Positions 12,721 through 22,502 of a stretch of 64,000 bases of DNA are shown here, in pieces. Within the stretch, counting starts at the first letter, position 1. Every line of letters begins with the position of its first letter. The DNA is from Beroe forskalii (taxonomy: Eukaryota; Ctenophora; Nuda; Beroida; Beroidae), in NCBI GenBank assembly GCA_011033025.1, contig WFMF01000581.1, forward strand, positions 33,814-97,813. The letters run 5' to 3'. The notes under the pieces were generated by a model, which saw only the letters and a list, made by a program, of their open reading frames with translations, was not told where the DNA came from and made no database searches. The position numbers and the translations under genes were made by a program.

Positions 12721-13733
12721 AACTGCGATCCCTGCTAAACCCTTCAAAATGTATCAAAATATATGTATGTAGGTGATTCGACGCATCTTAAGGAAGGGAC
12801 AAGTCGGTAAATCGGTAAAAAAATTACCGATTTTACTGATTTTTAGCCGTGATATTTCTAAAATTATCGTTATTTATTGATGTGGAGTTGTCTGACTCGG
12901 TATCCAATATTTTTTCCTGTTCCCAATCGCGTTTTTGTTTTACAAAAAGGCATTGAGAAAAGGTTAGCAGAGATCGTGTTTTGTGGGGGTTGTGTGTATA
13001 CTACCTTTACGTGTACTGTAAAATCTGAAATAGGTGGTGGTGTGTCGTCGTGGTGGTGGTGGTTGGTACATTTTCATGCATCCAACTGCTTCTTTATAAT
13101 ATCACTCGCGTCAGAGTAGCTTGGTGTAGTGGCATCCTTTGCATTTTGGACTGCAGCTAGCTAACAGCGTTGTAGGTATTTAGTTCAATGCTCTGTTCAT
13201 TCATTCTGATGTTGAAATTAATTCTTTCTCAAAAATTTAAGTTTAATTCTTTAATCATAAAATCAAACCTTTATCAATTTTCAGGGAATTAATCAAATAA
13301 TTGATAGGATTTCAATCACATAGTCATTTGGCCTTCTTTATTAGTAGCGGGCAATTCGGGCAAATAACAATGGGAAGTGTTATCAAATCAGTTAGGAATG
13401 ATCTAAAGAATTGACGAGAGGAAAGAAAGACATGAGAGTTTGTCTCGGTTCATGATTGATCATATAATATCTGAATCTTTTATCTTAATCTTGGTCAGTA
13501 ATCATATTGTGTATCTCAATCTTGAAAATCAATCAAGGCGGGGTAAAATAATAGCGAACATTGCAACGGTTTGATATCTGCAACGCAGCACATAAGAAAC
13601 GTAACGCGTAACGAAAATGTTGATCATAGTTATGAAACTCTGAACGGCACGCAACCAAACGAATCTTCAGAGTTCTACGAAATGGCGGGAACGCGCGCGC
13701 GAACATTTGGCACGTGGAACGAAATCGCCCACG
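12721..13733. other. Non-coding stretch in the 9-kb element
   Basis: AT-rich sequence with a short GTGGTGGTGG run near 13033-13065 and a GC-rich patch (about 13690-13710) just before the nested transposon. I see no supported gene. Confidence 0.5.
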
Positions 13734-13749
13734 GGTAACTCGGTAATCT

Positions 13750-14070
13750 GCCGATGTACACCTGGGGCACAACCTGGGCACACCTGGGGCACATCTCGGG
13801 CACACCTCGGGCACACTTCGGGCACAAGACACACCTGGGGCACATTTGAGCACAACCACCTGGGGCACACCTCGGGCACCCTGGGGCACACTTGGGGCAC
13901 ATCTCGGACACAATTAATCCACAAACCATATATGGGGCACAACCACCTGAGGGCACATCTCGGGCACACCTGGGGCACATCTCGGGCACACCTGGGGCAC
14001 ATCTCGGGCACACCTGGGGCACACCTGGGGCACACCTGGGGCACATCTCGGGCACATTTCGAGAATTATA
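13750..14070. repeat. GCACACCTGGG / GCACATCTCGG minisatellite (left arm)
   Basis: Alternating 11-bp half-units. It forms the inner part of the left inverted repeat of the Merlin-like element, and its inverted partner lies at 14755-15045. All frames are open because the unit contains no stops, so they are not genes. Confidence 0.9.
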
Positions 14071-14488
14071 GTCATATTCAGTGACAGCGCTCAAGATTTA
14101 GCATAACTGTTTAGAAATTACTCAATCACACAACATAATATAATAAATAAACAAACTAAATCGTTGATCTAAGCAGTTGCTCGTTCTCTTGGAGGGAGCA
14201 GAACATCTCTTTCCAGGGTGATTGACCAAGACGCTCTCTGCTAAGTACGTTGAGCTTTCTCACAGATGCCTTTGGATTGTCGTTAACCATGTTAAGTAGA
14301 GTAGTAGGTTTCGCATGCAAATTAAGATGACAAGCGATCTGATCACTTATGCATGTTGGAGTTCACTATTGGTCCCTTTATCTGAGGCCCTATCTGATCC
14401 TCTATCATGATATTCCATCCTGGTCCTCCTGTTCGATATAAATATATGAGCTTCTTGGCTCACTATCATCCATCATGACCCGTGTTTC

Positions 14489-14750
14489 CTCTCTACGAAG
14501 ATCTCAGAACAACTGGGATCCTCTTCAGAAGATCGAGTACTTCAGTACTGCCTCGATGTGGAACTCCTTCGTCCTCACCACTTCTGTCAGGAATGTCAGA
14601 TCTACATGGAGCTACGATCCTGCTCCACTTCTAAATACAGTGATGGCTACTGCTGGTCCTGTCCTGGCGATCAACGCAGCACGGTCAGAGCAAATCCTCT
14701 ACAACCGAAGCATTACCCTTACGAACTTCCTTCATCTTCTGTGGATCTTT
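14489..14750 (+). pseudogene. Merlin/ISXO2-like transposase N-terminal zinc ribbon, truncated
   Basis: In the frame passing through 14558 the peptide has a leader ending in VLQYCLDVELL, then HHFCQECQIYMELRS, then a DGYCWSCPG block and QRSTVRANPL. The order Cys-x2-Cys, hydrophobic M-x-L, DG-x-x-W/C-x-C and R-S-x-R is that of the N-terminal zinc ribbon of ISXO2-like (Merlin) transposases. The frame then runs into the TIR minisatellite, so the DDE catalytic domain is missing and the element cannot be autonomous. Confidence 0.55.
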
Positions 14751-14754
14751 TCCC

Positions 14755-15045
14755 GAAAATGTGCCCCAGGTGTGCCCGAGATGTGCCCCAGGTGTGCCCG
14801 AGATGTGCCCGAAATGTGCCCTCAGCTGGTTGTGCCCCCAGATATGGTTTGTGCATTAATTGTGTCCGAGATGTGCCCCAAGTGTGCCCATTTGGGGTTA
14901 AATCAGGGTGAACCGAGGTGTGCCCCAGGTGGTTGTGCTCAAATGTGGAGCTAGAGTGTCTTAAAATGCCCCAGTTGTGCGAGAAATGTGCCCCAGCACC
15001 CAGGTGTGCCCAGGTTGTGCCCCAGGTGTGCATCGGCAGATTACC
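14755..15045. repeat. GTGCCCCAGGTGTGCCCGAG minisatellite (right arm)
   Basis: Reverse complement of the array at 13750-14070. It contains shared irregular segments, such as a TTGTGTCCGAGATG stretch next to a CATA-rich spacer in both arms, so the arms were copied as a whole and not expanded independently. Confidence 0.88.
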
Positions 15046-15053
15046 GAGTTACC

Positions 15054-15770
15054 TCGCCCCATGATATTTTATCTGCGCGCGTTAATTCAAACTTGTACGT
15101 ATAGAGCCTGCATAATGAGGATTATTTATAAAATTGATTCAATGATGTTAATATTGCGATGTGACACTAATTGATAGAAGAAGCGCGATTGTATCATGAT
15201 TTGGAAGGTCACTTTTATGCTTTATCGTCAACTCATCATGTCAGTAAATAAGTCGGACAACGGTCGTCGATCAAATGACGGCGTGTTTTAATACCAGCCC
15301 CAGGGGAACAGGAAATTAAGCGCCTACATACGGGAACAACGGGTACAAGAAATGTGCCGGTAGGCGCAATTCTTGTTTTAAGGAGTCAACCGTGGATATT
15401 GCGAAAATTAATGTCAAGTTAAGTAGCTAACGATGCTGATGATTGGTGTTATAACCATGAAACTAAAGTGTTGTATCATTGTGTATAACTCGCTCCTTAT
15501 CCTTATTGCTCTATTGGTAGAGCACCTTCAAGTGGATTGTACTGTATCCCCTGAAATTGTATTCTTATATATTTTATAACATTAGATAAAGTGAATTTCA
15601 CAAACCAATAAGTAGAAGTTCATGTTTTTATCCTGCCCAAATTTCTTCTCTCTCGAATTTCTCTCCCGAATTTCTCTCCAAAACATCTTCTTTGTTGCAC
15701 CTAAAACCCGATGTGTGTAAAATAACGTACACTGACTTACACACAAAACGCTTTTTACACTCTAAGACAA
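15054..15770. other. Non-coding stretch before the right subterminal array
   Basis: AT-rich sequence with no supported gene. A short tRNA A-box-like string (CTCTATTGGTAGAGCACC, about 15509-15526) is present without a matching B box or acceptor stem. Confidence 0.45.
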
Positions 15771-15774
15771 CATT

Positions 15775-16070
15775 TCAGCACTTTTTTCGCAGCTTTTGTC
15801 GCATTTTGACTCTCTTTGTGGTGTTTTTGACACTTTTGGCGCGTTTTTGACGTTTTTGGCGCGTTTTTAGCATTTTTGACACGATTTGTCGCAATTTTGG
15901 ACGCTTTTTGTCGCGTTTTGACACTTTTGACACTTTTGTCGCATTTTTGGACGCTTTTGTCGCACTTTGACACTTTTGACACTTTTTGTCGCATTTTGGA
16001 CGCTTTTGTCGCGTTTTGACACTTTTTGACGCTTTTTGTCACGTCTTTGGACGCTTTGTGACACTTTCTG
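15775..16070. repeat. Subterminal T-rich tandem array (right end of the 9-kb element)
   Basis: Units such as GTCGCATTTTGACACTTTT and GGCGCGTTTTTGACG repeat at about 16-20 bp. The orientation is the same as at the left end (7195-7605), although the 28-bp TIRs themselves are inverted. Confidence 0.85.
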
Positions 16071-17035
16071 AACATTTTTCGTGCACACTTCAACCGAAAT
16101 TGACGTTTTTGTCGCCGTCCCCCAAGAAATGGGGGGTATGGACGACCTAAAAAAGACATACCACACTTCAGAATCCAAAATCAATAATTTTCTGTCTGTT
16201 ATGGGGTTAAAATCGCGTTTTCGGCTTAAAACTGCCTTTTTCGCCCCTTATTGGGCGTAGATGTCTCATGGGTGGTCAAATAGAAGTGTATCTGGTCATA
16301 AATTGTTTGCCTGAAACCACTGAACCCATGATATTCGCCAGTTTTCCTTTGTTTTCCTGTAAAATCCAAAAAACCCTATTTTTACCTCTCAAAACAGCGA
16401 TCCAGGCTGGTCTGCATTTCTGAGGCACCCAAGATCCGAAATCGAGAAACTTTGGCTGATTGAGGCTGAAAATTGCACGCCATCCATGGACGACCTAAGA
16501 AAGACATACCACACTTCAGAATCCCGAAATCAGCCATTTTCTGTCTGTAATGGGGGGTTAAAATCGCGTTTTTCGGCTTAAAAACTGCCTTTTTTCGCCC
16601 CTTATTGGGCGTAGATGTCTCATGGGTGGTCAAATAGAAGTGTATCTGGTCATAAATTGTTCGCCTGAAACCACTGAACCAATGATATTCGCCAGTTTTC
16701 CTTTGTTTTCCTGTAAATCCAAAAAACCCTATTTTTACCTCTCAAAACAGTGATCCAGGATGTTCTTCATTTCTGAGGCACCCAAGATTGGAAATCGAAA
16801 AACTTTGGCCGATTGAGCTGAAAATTTGCACGCCATCCATGGACGACCTAAGAAAGACATACCACACTTCAGAATCCCGAAATCAGCCATTTTCTGTCTG
16901 TTATGGGGGGTTAAAATCGCGTTTTCGGCCCAAAAACTGCCTTTTTCGCCCTTATTGGGCGTAGATGTCTCATGGGTGGTCAAATAAAGTGTATCTGGTC
17001 ATAAATTGTTCGCCTGAAACCACTGAACCAATGAA

Positions 17036-17100
17036 TTATTTTTTTTTTTGCCCCCCCCCGTTTTCCTTTTTGGGGGGGTTTTTTTCCCCGGGTTTAAAAT
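17036..17100. other. Homopolymer-smeared satellite next to the gap
   Basis: After CTGAACCAATGA the expected monomer text is replaced by runs of T, C and G while keeping GTTTTCCTTT. This is the same corruption as at 1147-6157, here on the edge of an N gap. Confidence 0.9.
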
Positions 17101-17200
17101 NNNNNNNNNNNNNNNNNNNNNNNNNNNNNNNNNNNNNNNNNNNNNNNNNNNNNNNNNNNNNNNNNNNNNNNNNNNNNNNNNNNNNNNNNNNNNNNNNNNN
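17101..17200. other. Assembly gap (100 N)
   Basis: Exactly 100 N with satellite on both sides. The round number suggests a placeholder of unknown true length. Confidence 0.99.
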
Positions 17201-18806
17201 TATCTGGTCAAAAATTATGCGCCTGAAACCACTGAACCAATGATATTCGCCAGTTTTCCTTTGCTTTCTTGTAAAATTCAAAAAACCCTATTTGTACCTC
17301 TCAAAACAGTGATCCAGGACGTTCTTCATTTCTGAGGCCCCAAGATCCGAAATCGAAAAGCTTTGGCCGATTGAGCTGAAAATTTGCACGCCATCCATGG
17401 ACGACCTAAGAAAGACATACCATACTTCGGAATCCCGAAATCAGCCATTTTCTGTCTGTTATGTGGGGTTAAAATCGCGTTTTTCGGCTTAAAACTGCCT
17501 TTTTCGCCCCTTATTGGGCTTAGATGTCTCATGGGTGGTCAAATAGAAGTGTATCTGGTCATAGATTATGCGCCTGAAACCACTGAACCAATGATATTCG
17601 CCAGTTTTCCTTTGTTTTCCTGTAAAATCCAAAAAACCCTATTTGTACCTCTCAAAACAGTGATCCAGGACGTTCTTCATTTTTGAGGCACCCAGGATTC
17701 GAAATCGAAAAGCTTTGGCCGATTGAGCTGAAAATTTGCACGCCATCCATGGACGACCTAAGAAAGACATACCACACTTCAGAATCCCGAAATCAGCCAT
17801 TTTCTGTCTGTTATGGGGGGTTAAAATCGCGTTTTTCGGCTTAAAAACTGCCTTTTTTCGCCCCTTATTGGGCGTAGATGTCTCATGGGTGGTCAAATAG
17901 AAGTGTATCTGGTCATAGATTATGCGCCTGAAACCACTGAACCAATGATATTCGCCAGTTTTCCTTTGCTTTCCTGTAAAATCCAAAAAACCCTATTTGT
18001 ACCTCTCAAAACAGTGATCCAGGACGTTCTTCATTTCTGAGGCCCCAAGATCCGAAATCGAAAAGCTTTGGCCGATTGAGCTGAAAATTTGCACGCCATC
18101 CATGGACGACCTAAGAAAGACATACCATACTTCGGAATCCCGAAATCAGCCATTTTCTGTCTGTTATGTGGGGTTAAAATCGCGTTTTTCGGCTTAAAAA
18201 CTGCCTTTTTTCGCCCCTTATTGGGCTTAGATGTCTCATGGGTGGTCAAATAGAAGTGTATCTGGTCATAGATTATGCGCCTGAAACCACTGAACCAATG
18301 ATATTCGCCAGTTTTCCTTTGTTTTCCTGTAAAATCCAAAAACCCTATTTGTACCTCTCAACACAGTGATCCAGGACGTTCTTCATTTTTGAGGCACCCA
18401 AGATCCGAAATCGAAAAGCTTTGGCCGATTGAGCTGAAAATTTGCACGCCATCCATGGACGACCTAAGAAAGACATACCACACTTCAGAATCCCGAAATC
18501 AGCCATTTTCTGTCTGTTATGGGGGTTAAAATCGCGTTTTTCGGCTTAAAACTGTCTTTTTCGCCCCTTATTGGGCGTAGATGTCTCATGGGTTGTCAAA
18601 TAGAAGCGTATCTGGTCATAAATTATGCGCCTGAAACCACTGAACCAATGATATTCGCCAGTTTTCCTTTGTTTTCCTGTAAAATCCAAAAAACCCTATT
18701 TGTACCTCTCAAAACAGTGATCCAGGACGTTCTTCATTTTGAGGCACCCAGGATCCGAAATCTTAAAGCTTTGGCCGATTGAGCTGAAAATTTGCACGCC
18801 AAGTGC

Positions 18807-18840
18807 GGGGGGTTACTAGACCAACCGTCCAAAGGTTTTG
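18807..18840. mobile_element. Foldback-element end abutting the satellite
   Basis: The sequence GGGGGGTTACTAGACCAACC followed by GTCCAAAGGTTTTGG matches one arm of the hairpin element at 39869-40016 almost exactly. It sits immediately where the satellite stops (18801), so the array edge may be an insertion or recombination junction. Confidence 0.75.
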
Positions 18841-19320
18841 GAGATGCTATATTAATTATGGAAAATTGGTAAATTAAACTTATAGTTTAAAAGTTAGTTT
18901 ACAATAAAATAGCATGTGTTTCAAAACCTCCTAATAACTACCTTAATTTACTTATACCGATGATAATTATACCGATCACAACAACTAATGCACATTGAAC
19001 TATTGAACAATGAACATTGAAAATGAACAAGCAGTCAATGACTAATCAATGATGCACCATGAATGCCCCCTAAATGCATTGTAACTCAAAATCAAGTGTT
19101 CATCATATAAACATTTGTCCCTATATGCGCCCTCTATGCATTCAGAGGCCGCCCAGATATCGCCCGAAGTGTAACTGTACGCTAAGGCCATTCAGGGTGC
19201 ATTTTGGAGGCTAGTCATTGACCGAGTAAACAGATTCAGCTGAATGTTTTTCCCTTAATTAGTCTCAATGCTTATTAAATTCCATCTGTGCCACCAATCC
19301 TTTAATCACTTGATGCTGAT
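18841..19320. other. Unique AT-rich sequence
   Basis: I see no gene. It contains short simple repeats of the type CATTGAACAATGAACATTGA near 18992-19030. Confidence 0.45.
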
Positions 19321-19560
19321 GCAGGTACAACCACAACCATAGCTGCCGAACTGCCGAACTGCCCTCCTTTTGGGAGGGCGCCCTCCCATGCCCTCCATTT
19401 GCCCTCCTTTCGGACCTTGCCCACCTTTTTGGAGGGCAAATCTGAAAATTTACCTATAATTATTCTGATAATTTACTCCCAATTCTGAAAATTTACGTAA
19501 TATTCACTATCTCGGATCACCCCTTCACAAAAGTTGAAATCCATTTCCCATAGGGAGGAT
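19321..19560 (-). pseudogene. 3'-end remnant of a paralogue of the secreted-protein gene
   Basis: On the minus strand this reads MVVVVPASASSD then stop, matching the VVVVPADS C-terminus of the gene at 21206-21715. It is followed, as in that gene, by GGGAGGGCA repeats and CACTATCTCGGATCA-type sequence. Only the last exon end and the downstream region are duplicated; no upstream coding sequence is visible. Confidence 0.5.
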
Positions 19561-20029
19561 AAGGCCCAGGGCGAGGATAAAAATTTTTCTACAAGCAAAA
19601 ATTTTCAAAGATTTGGAAAAAAACAAACAAAATTTGGTGATAAGTGGTGGAAAAATTGTGAAATTGTCATCTATTTTTGAGATGTGCTATGTGACTTGAA
19701 ACCAAAAACCAAATGAGGAAAACTAAGGACCCCATTCGCTTTTCCAGGATCATTTTCGGTTGTCCAAGAGCAGAATTTAGGATAGCTAAAAGGGAATGTT
19801 TTTGATAAAGCCCAAGATTATCATTGCTTTGATGATGGCTATTATTTTGATATTCAATGAGAACGAGGATTAATAAGCAGCATGCATATGATTAATCTAT
19901 CAACAAAAGTCTAAAGGGCAAAGACAATACATATCATTTCTCATCTAAATTGGATAAATTGATTATCTTATGTCTTGGACAAGCGAAGATTAAGTGCACA
20001 TTTTAATTGTGATACTGTGAAAGATTTGG

Positions 20030-20645
20030 ACTGAAATGAGGGCAAATATCATGCTGAGATGGCAATTCCAATTTCGATTTGCTCCAAACGTCTGGCTTCT
20101 GGGAGCTAACGCTCCCACATCCAAGGCCCGCCTAAAATGAGTTTTATTTTCGTTTCTGTAAACATTTCTCTTACCAAAGAACTGATATGCTTATATATCA
20201 AAATTAGACATGAATGACTGAATCAGGGGCGTAGCCAGATTTCTGCAAAGGGGACGGCGAGTTACATTCAAAACCATCCAAAACCTGTTAAATGTTTTAT
20301 TTTGTTGGCGCAAAGCTCTCATCTTATAAAAATAAACAAAATTTCCATATCACCTACCCAAAAAGGGGAGGCAGCCGCCTGTGTCGCCTCCCCCTGGACT
20401 GAATGACGGTAAAAGTCTTATTGAGATGGCAATTTGTCCAAATGTTTGCCTTCTGGAGGCTGCCGCTCCCAGACCCCCAACATTGCCCTTTTTATAGACA
20501 CTTTTTTGTGTAATGTGATCAAATATCTTAAACTAGCCTTAAAATTAGACTGAAATGAGGTTAAAAATCCTATTGAGACATCAATTCAACGTCTGGCTTC
20601 TGGGGGCTGCCGCCCCCAGACCCCTGCCTTATAAGTTTGATCTTT
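20030..20645. repeat. Three dispersed copies of a GTCTGGCTTCTGGGGGCTGCCG repeat
   Basis: Blocks at about 20030-20130, 20398-20486 and 20548-20640 share CTGAAATGAGGNNAAA, ATTGAGATGGCAATT and CTTCTGGNGGCTNCCGCNCC. The second is separated from its upstream flank by the hAT-type MITE. They probably belong to an old repeat family. Confidence 0.65.
20224..20396. mobile_element. hAT-type MITE, 173 bp, TSD GACTGAAT
   Basis: Starts CAGGGGCGTAGCCAG and ends CGCCTCCCCCTG, giving short inverted termini CAGGGGNG. An exact 8-bp duplication GACTGAAT flanks it (20216-20223 and 20397-20404). CAGGGGCG-type ends with 8-bp duplications are the hallmark of hAT non-autonomous elements. It encodes nothing. Confidence 0.88.
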
Positions 20646-20799
20646 TTGCTAGAAATTTATCGGTCTCTTTCTTAAAGTCAAATATTCAAATAATCAGATA
20701 TCTTGTTGAGCAAGTTTTTAAACCTCAAAAATTGAAATACCAGAGATGAAAAACCGAAGATAAACTTTCAATTTAGGGAGGATAAGGGTGGTGATTTTC

Positions 20800-21085
20800 A
20801 AGTTATATGAACCTATGTCTCGGATCACATTTTTAGTCGTTCCCTAAAAAAAAGGTCGCCATTTTTTGAAAATTTACCTACCAAGCACTATCTCGGATCA
20901 ATTTTGAAAATTTACCTATCAAGCACTATATCGAACCAATTTTGAAAATTTACCTACTTAACATCCTTAAAATTTATGTATAATTTACCGAAAAATCTAA
21001 AAATTTACCTAAAATTCTGAAAATCTGCCTAAAAATGTGAAAATTTACCTAATAAGCACTATCTCGGATTCAATTTTTAGGCGAC
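20800..21085. repeat. Tandem AAAATTTACCTA / CACTATCTCGGATCA repeats
   Basis: Four or five degenerate units of about 60 bp combine GAAAATTTACCTACCAAG with CACTATCTCGGATCAATTTT. The same unit follows the 3' remnant at 19450-19530, so it travels with the downstream flank of the secreted-protein gene. Confidence 0.7.
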
Positions 21086-21205
21086 GTCCAAAAAAAAAGA
21101 AAAAAGGTCTCCATATATTTTCTCAAATACACCCACGGGAATTGCCCTCCCTTCAACGCTATTTGCCCTCCCAAATGGGGCAAAAAGTGCCCTCCCAAAG
21201 GATTT

Positions 21206-21715
21206 TCAAGAGTCGGCAGGTACAACCACAACATAGGAGTAATCGTCAGTGCAGACTTCAGTGTTTCCATAATCACAGCAGGCTCTGTCCTCTCTTGCTT
21301 TGCCAGGAACATCGCCACGTCCAATGTGACAGACAGCACCCCATCTCACATTTCCACTCTCATTAATGCCCAGAATAGCTCCTTCTTCTTCCGTGGGTGG
21401 GGAACTGCCCTCCCACAGCTCGAATGTGTAGCCCTTGTTTGGCTGGAGGAAGTAGTAGTCTGTGTAGGTATATGAGTCACCACCATATGTGTAGCGTGCT
21501 TCACTGCCACTGCCTTTTCCTGGGAAGAGGTTACCATCTGAGAGGACCATCAGCACCAGGTAATCGAAGCCGTCTCCAATAGTTCCAACCTTCAGCAGGC
21601 CTTCAGAAGGGTTTGTTACATCTGATACCGAGATTTTCTGGTAATTTTCATCACCAGACGCCATCAAGGCAACAGTGAGGAGGAGAAGAGTGCAGAAGGT
21701 ACGCATGGTAGCCAT
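21206..21715 (-). CDS. Small secreted protein, unknown family
   Basis: Single-exon minus-strand frame of 169 codons from the chosen start. I chose the ATG at 21715 because it has G at -3 and G at +4. An in-frame ATG follows at 21706, and the upstream ATG at 21739 would put eight extra residues before the signal peptide. Residues 4-21 (MRTFCTLLLLTVALMASG) form a clear signal peptide with a predicted cut after ASG. The mature part of about 148 residues is acidic, rich in Gly, Tyr and Ser, with several Asp-Tyr-Thr motifs and one N-glycosylation site (NESG). It has cysteines only in its last third (CH, CC and VC), suggesting two disulfides near the C-terminus. It ends VVVVPADS. I do not recognise the family. 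The GGGAGGGCA-repeat-rich region follows the stop on the coding strand. Confidence 0.72.
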   Translation of the reverse strand: MATMRTFCTLLLLTVALMASGDENYQKISVSDVTNPSEGLLKVGTIGDGFDYLVLMVLSDGNLFPGKGSGSEARYTYGGDSYTYTDYYFLQPNKGYTFELWEGSSPPTEEEGAILGINESGNVRWGAVCHIGRGDVPGKAREDRACCDYGNTEVCTDDYSYVVVVPADS

Positions 21716-21739
21716 GTCACTGCAAAGGGATTCAATCAA

Positions 21740-22500
21740 TGGAAACTAGATAGTAGATACTTAGATAGGTTATCATGAGCAGCGATAACATTGTTTGGAA
21801 ATATTATATTGATATTACATGATCCAAAGTACAGCATTCTCATCTTGCAGATCCCTGTGTAATGTGTATTACATTGGTCGATCAAATAGAAATGGTCGAT
21901 CTGTTGATGAGATGTATTCATGAGCTCAGAGTAAGCACAAACTCAAATCCTTCTAGAATCTGGCGAGCTCTGAATAAGTGAATAAGGCCGGTACTAAACT
22001 ATTTACTACTCAGATTAATCTGAAATCCGGCGTGCTTGGAAGAAGACTGGTACTTAGCTTAACACTGGTACTTAAAATTATATTACCCAGCCGTGCTAAA
22101 ATAGAGGGGACCCACAGCTGTGCTTTTACTATTTTTACAATTTTACGTGTGAATTTAATTAAAAAATTAAAGTTGCAAATTTGACAAAAGTTTTGATACG
22201 GATACTTTGTTTAATAATTTAACATGTTTGAAAACCATAACAAAGGGGCTTTGAAGACAATAAAAGCTTCAAAGAAATGAATGGTACGAATCTGTGCCGG
22301 TCAAGGGTGATAAACAAAAGACCGAAAAACATTGGAAAAGCTCTCTATGATTTTTACAAACAATAGTACTAGAATACTAGAACTCGAGGCATCGCACCTC
22401 GTGAGACTGTATAGGGTGCGGTCCAGAATAGAAGTCACATGAGACGGAATCTTCCGTACGTCTCAAATGAGAAGCTATAAAAATCTGAACATACACTAAT
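21740..22500. other. Intergenic, no gene seen
   Basis: Upstream of the secreted-protein gene, and before or inside the last bL12m intron. It is AT-rich, with no convincing exon or repeat. Confidence 0.45.
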
Positions 22501-22502
22501 CA

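Larger units (their letters stand above)
13734..15053 (+). mobile_element. Nested Merlin-like DNA transposon, 1,320 bp
   Basis: The ends are inverted repeats that match for about 50 bp with one mismatch, starting GGTAACTCGGTAATCTGCCG. The left flank is TCGCCCACG (13725-13733) and the right flank TCGCCCCATG (15054 on), consistent with an eroded 8-9-bp target duplication. Each TIR continues into an 11/22-bp minisatellite (GCACACCTGGGGCACATCTCG), so the two arrays (13755-14070 and 14755-15045) are inverted relative to each other. The interior carries a transposase zinc-ribbon remnant. Merlin is supported by the 8-9-bp duplication and the ISXO2-like ribbon. Confidence 0.68.
7149..16137. mobile_element. 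8,989-bp TIR element inserted in satellite, TSD ATGGAC
   Basis: The left end reads ACCCCCCATTTCT-A then GGGGGACGGCGACA. The right end is its reverse complement with one mismatch (T for A), giving a 28-bp TIR. The satellite hexamer ATGGAC is present on both sides (7143-7148 and 16138-16143). Removing the element and one hexamer restores the normal monomer text CATCCATGGACGACC, so this is an insertion with a 6-bp target-site duplication. The interior holds subterminal ~20-bp arrays in the same orientation at both ends, two long minisatellites, a SINE, a LINE fragment and a nested Merlin-like element. I see no transposase belonging to the outer TIRs, so it is probably non-autonomous. Superfamilies with 6-bp duplications include Polinton/Maverick, IS3EU and Dada; I cannot assign it to one. 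Confidence 0.85.
16138..18801. repeat. Satellite array, ~354-bp monomer (right block)
   Basis: Resumes exactly at the duplicated ATGGAC and continues for about seven monomers, broken by the gap at 17101-17200. From 17210 on, the monomers share private variants (TTTGTACCTCTC, GATCCAGGACGTTC, GATTATGCGCCTG), so they form a local subfamily distinct from the left block. The array ends mid-monomer at TTTGCACGCCAAG, next to a foldback-element end. Confidence 0.95.

Noticed and set aside
13667-14094. Cys/Pro-rich CPRCAPGVP frames resembling zinc-binding repeats
   Set aside because: They come from the 11-bp minisatellite and appear in several frames on both strands.
15495-15565. Possible tRNA gene (CTCTATTGGTAGAGCACC)
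   Set aside because: Only an A-box-like string; no B box, anticodon stem or acceptor stem can be paired.
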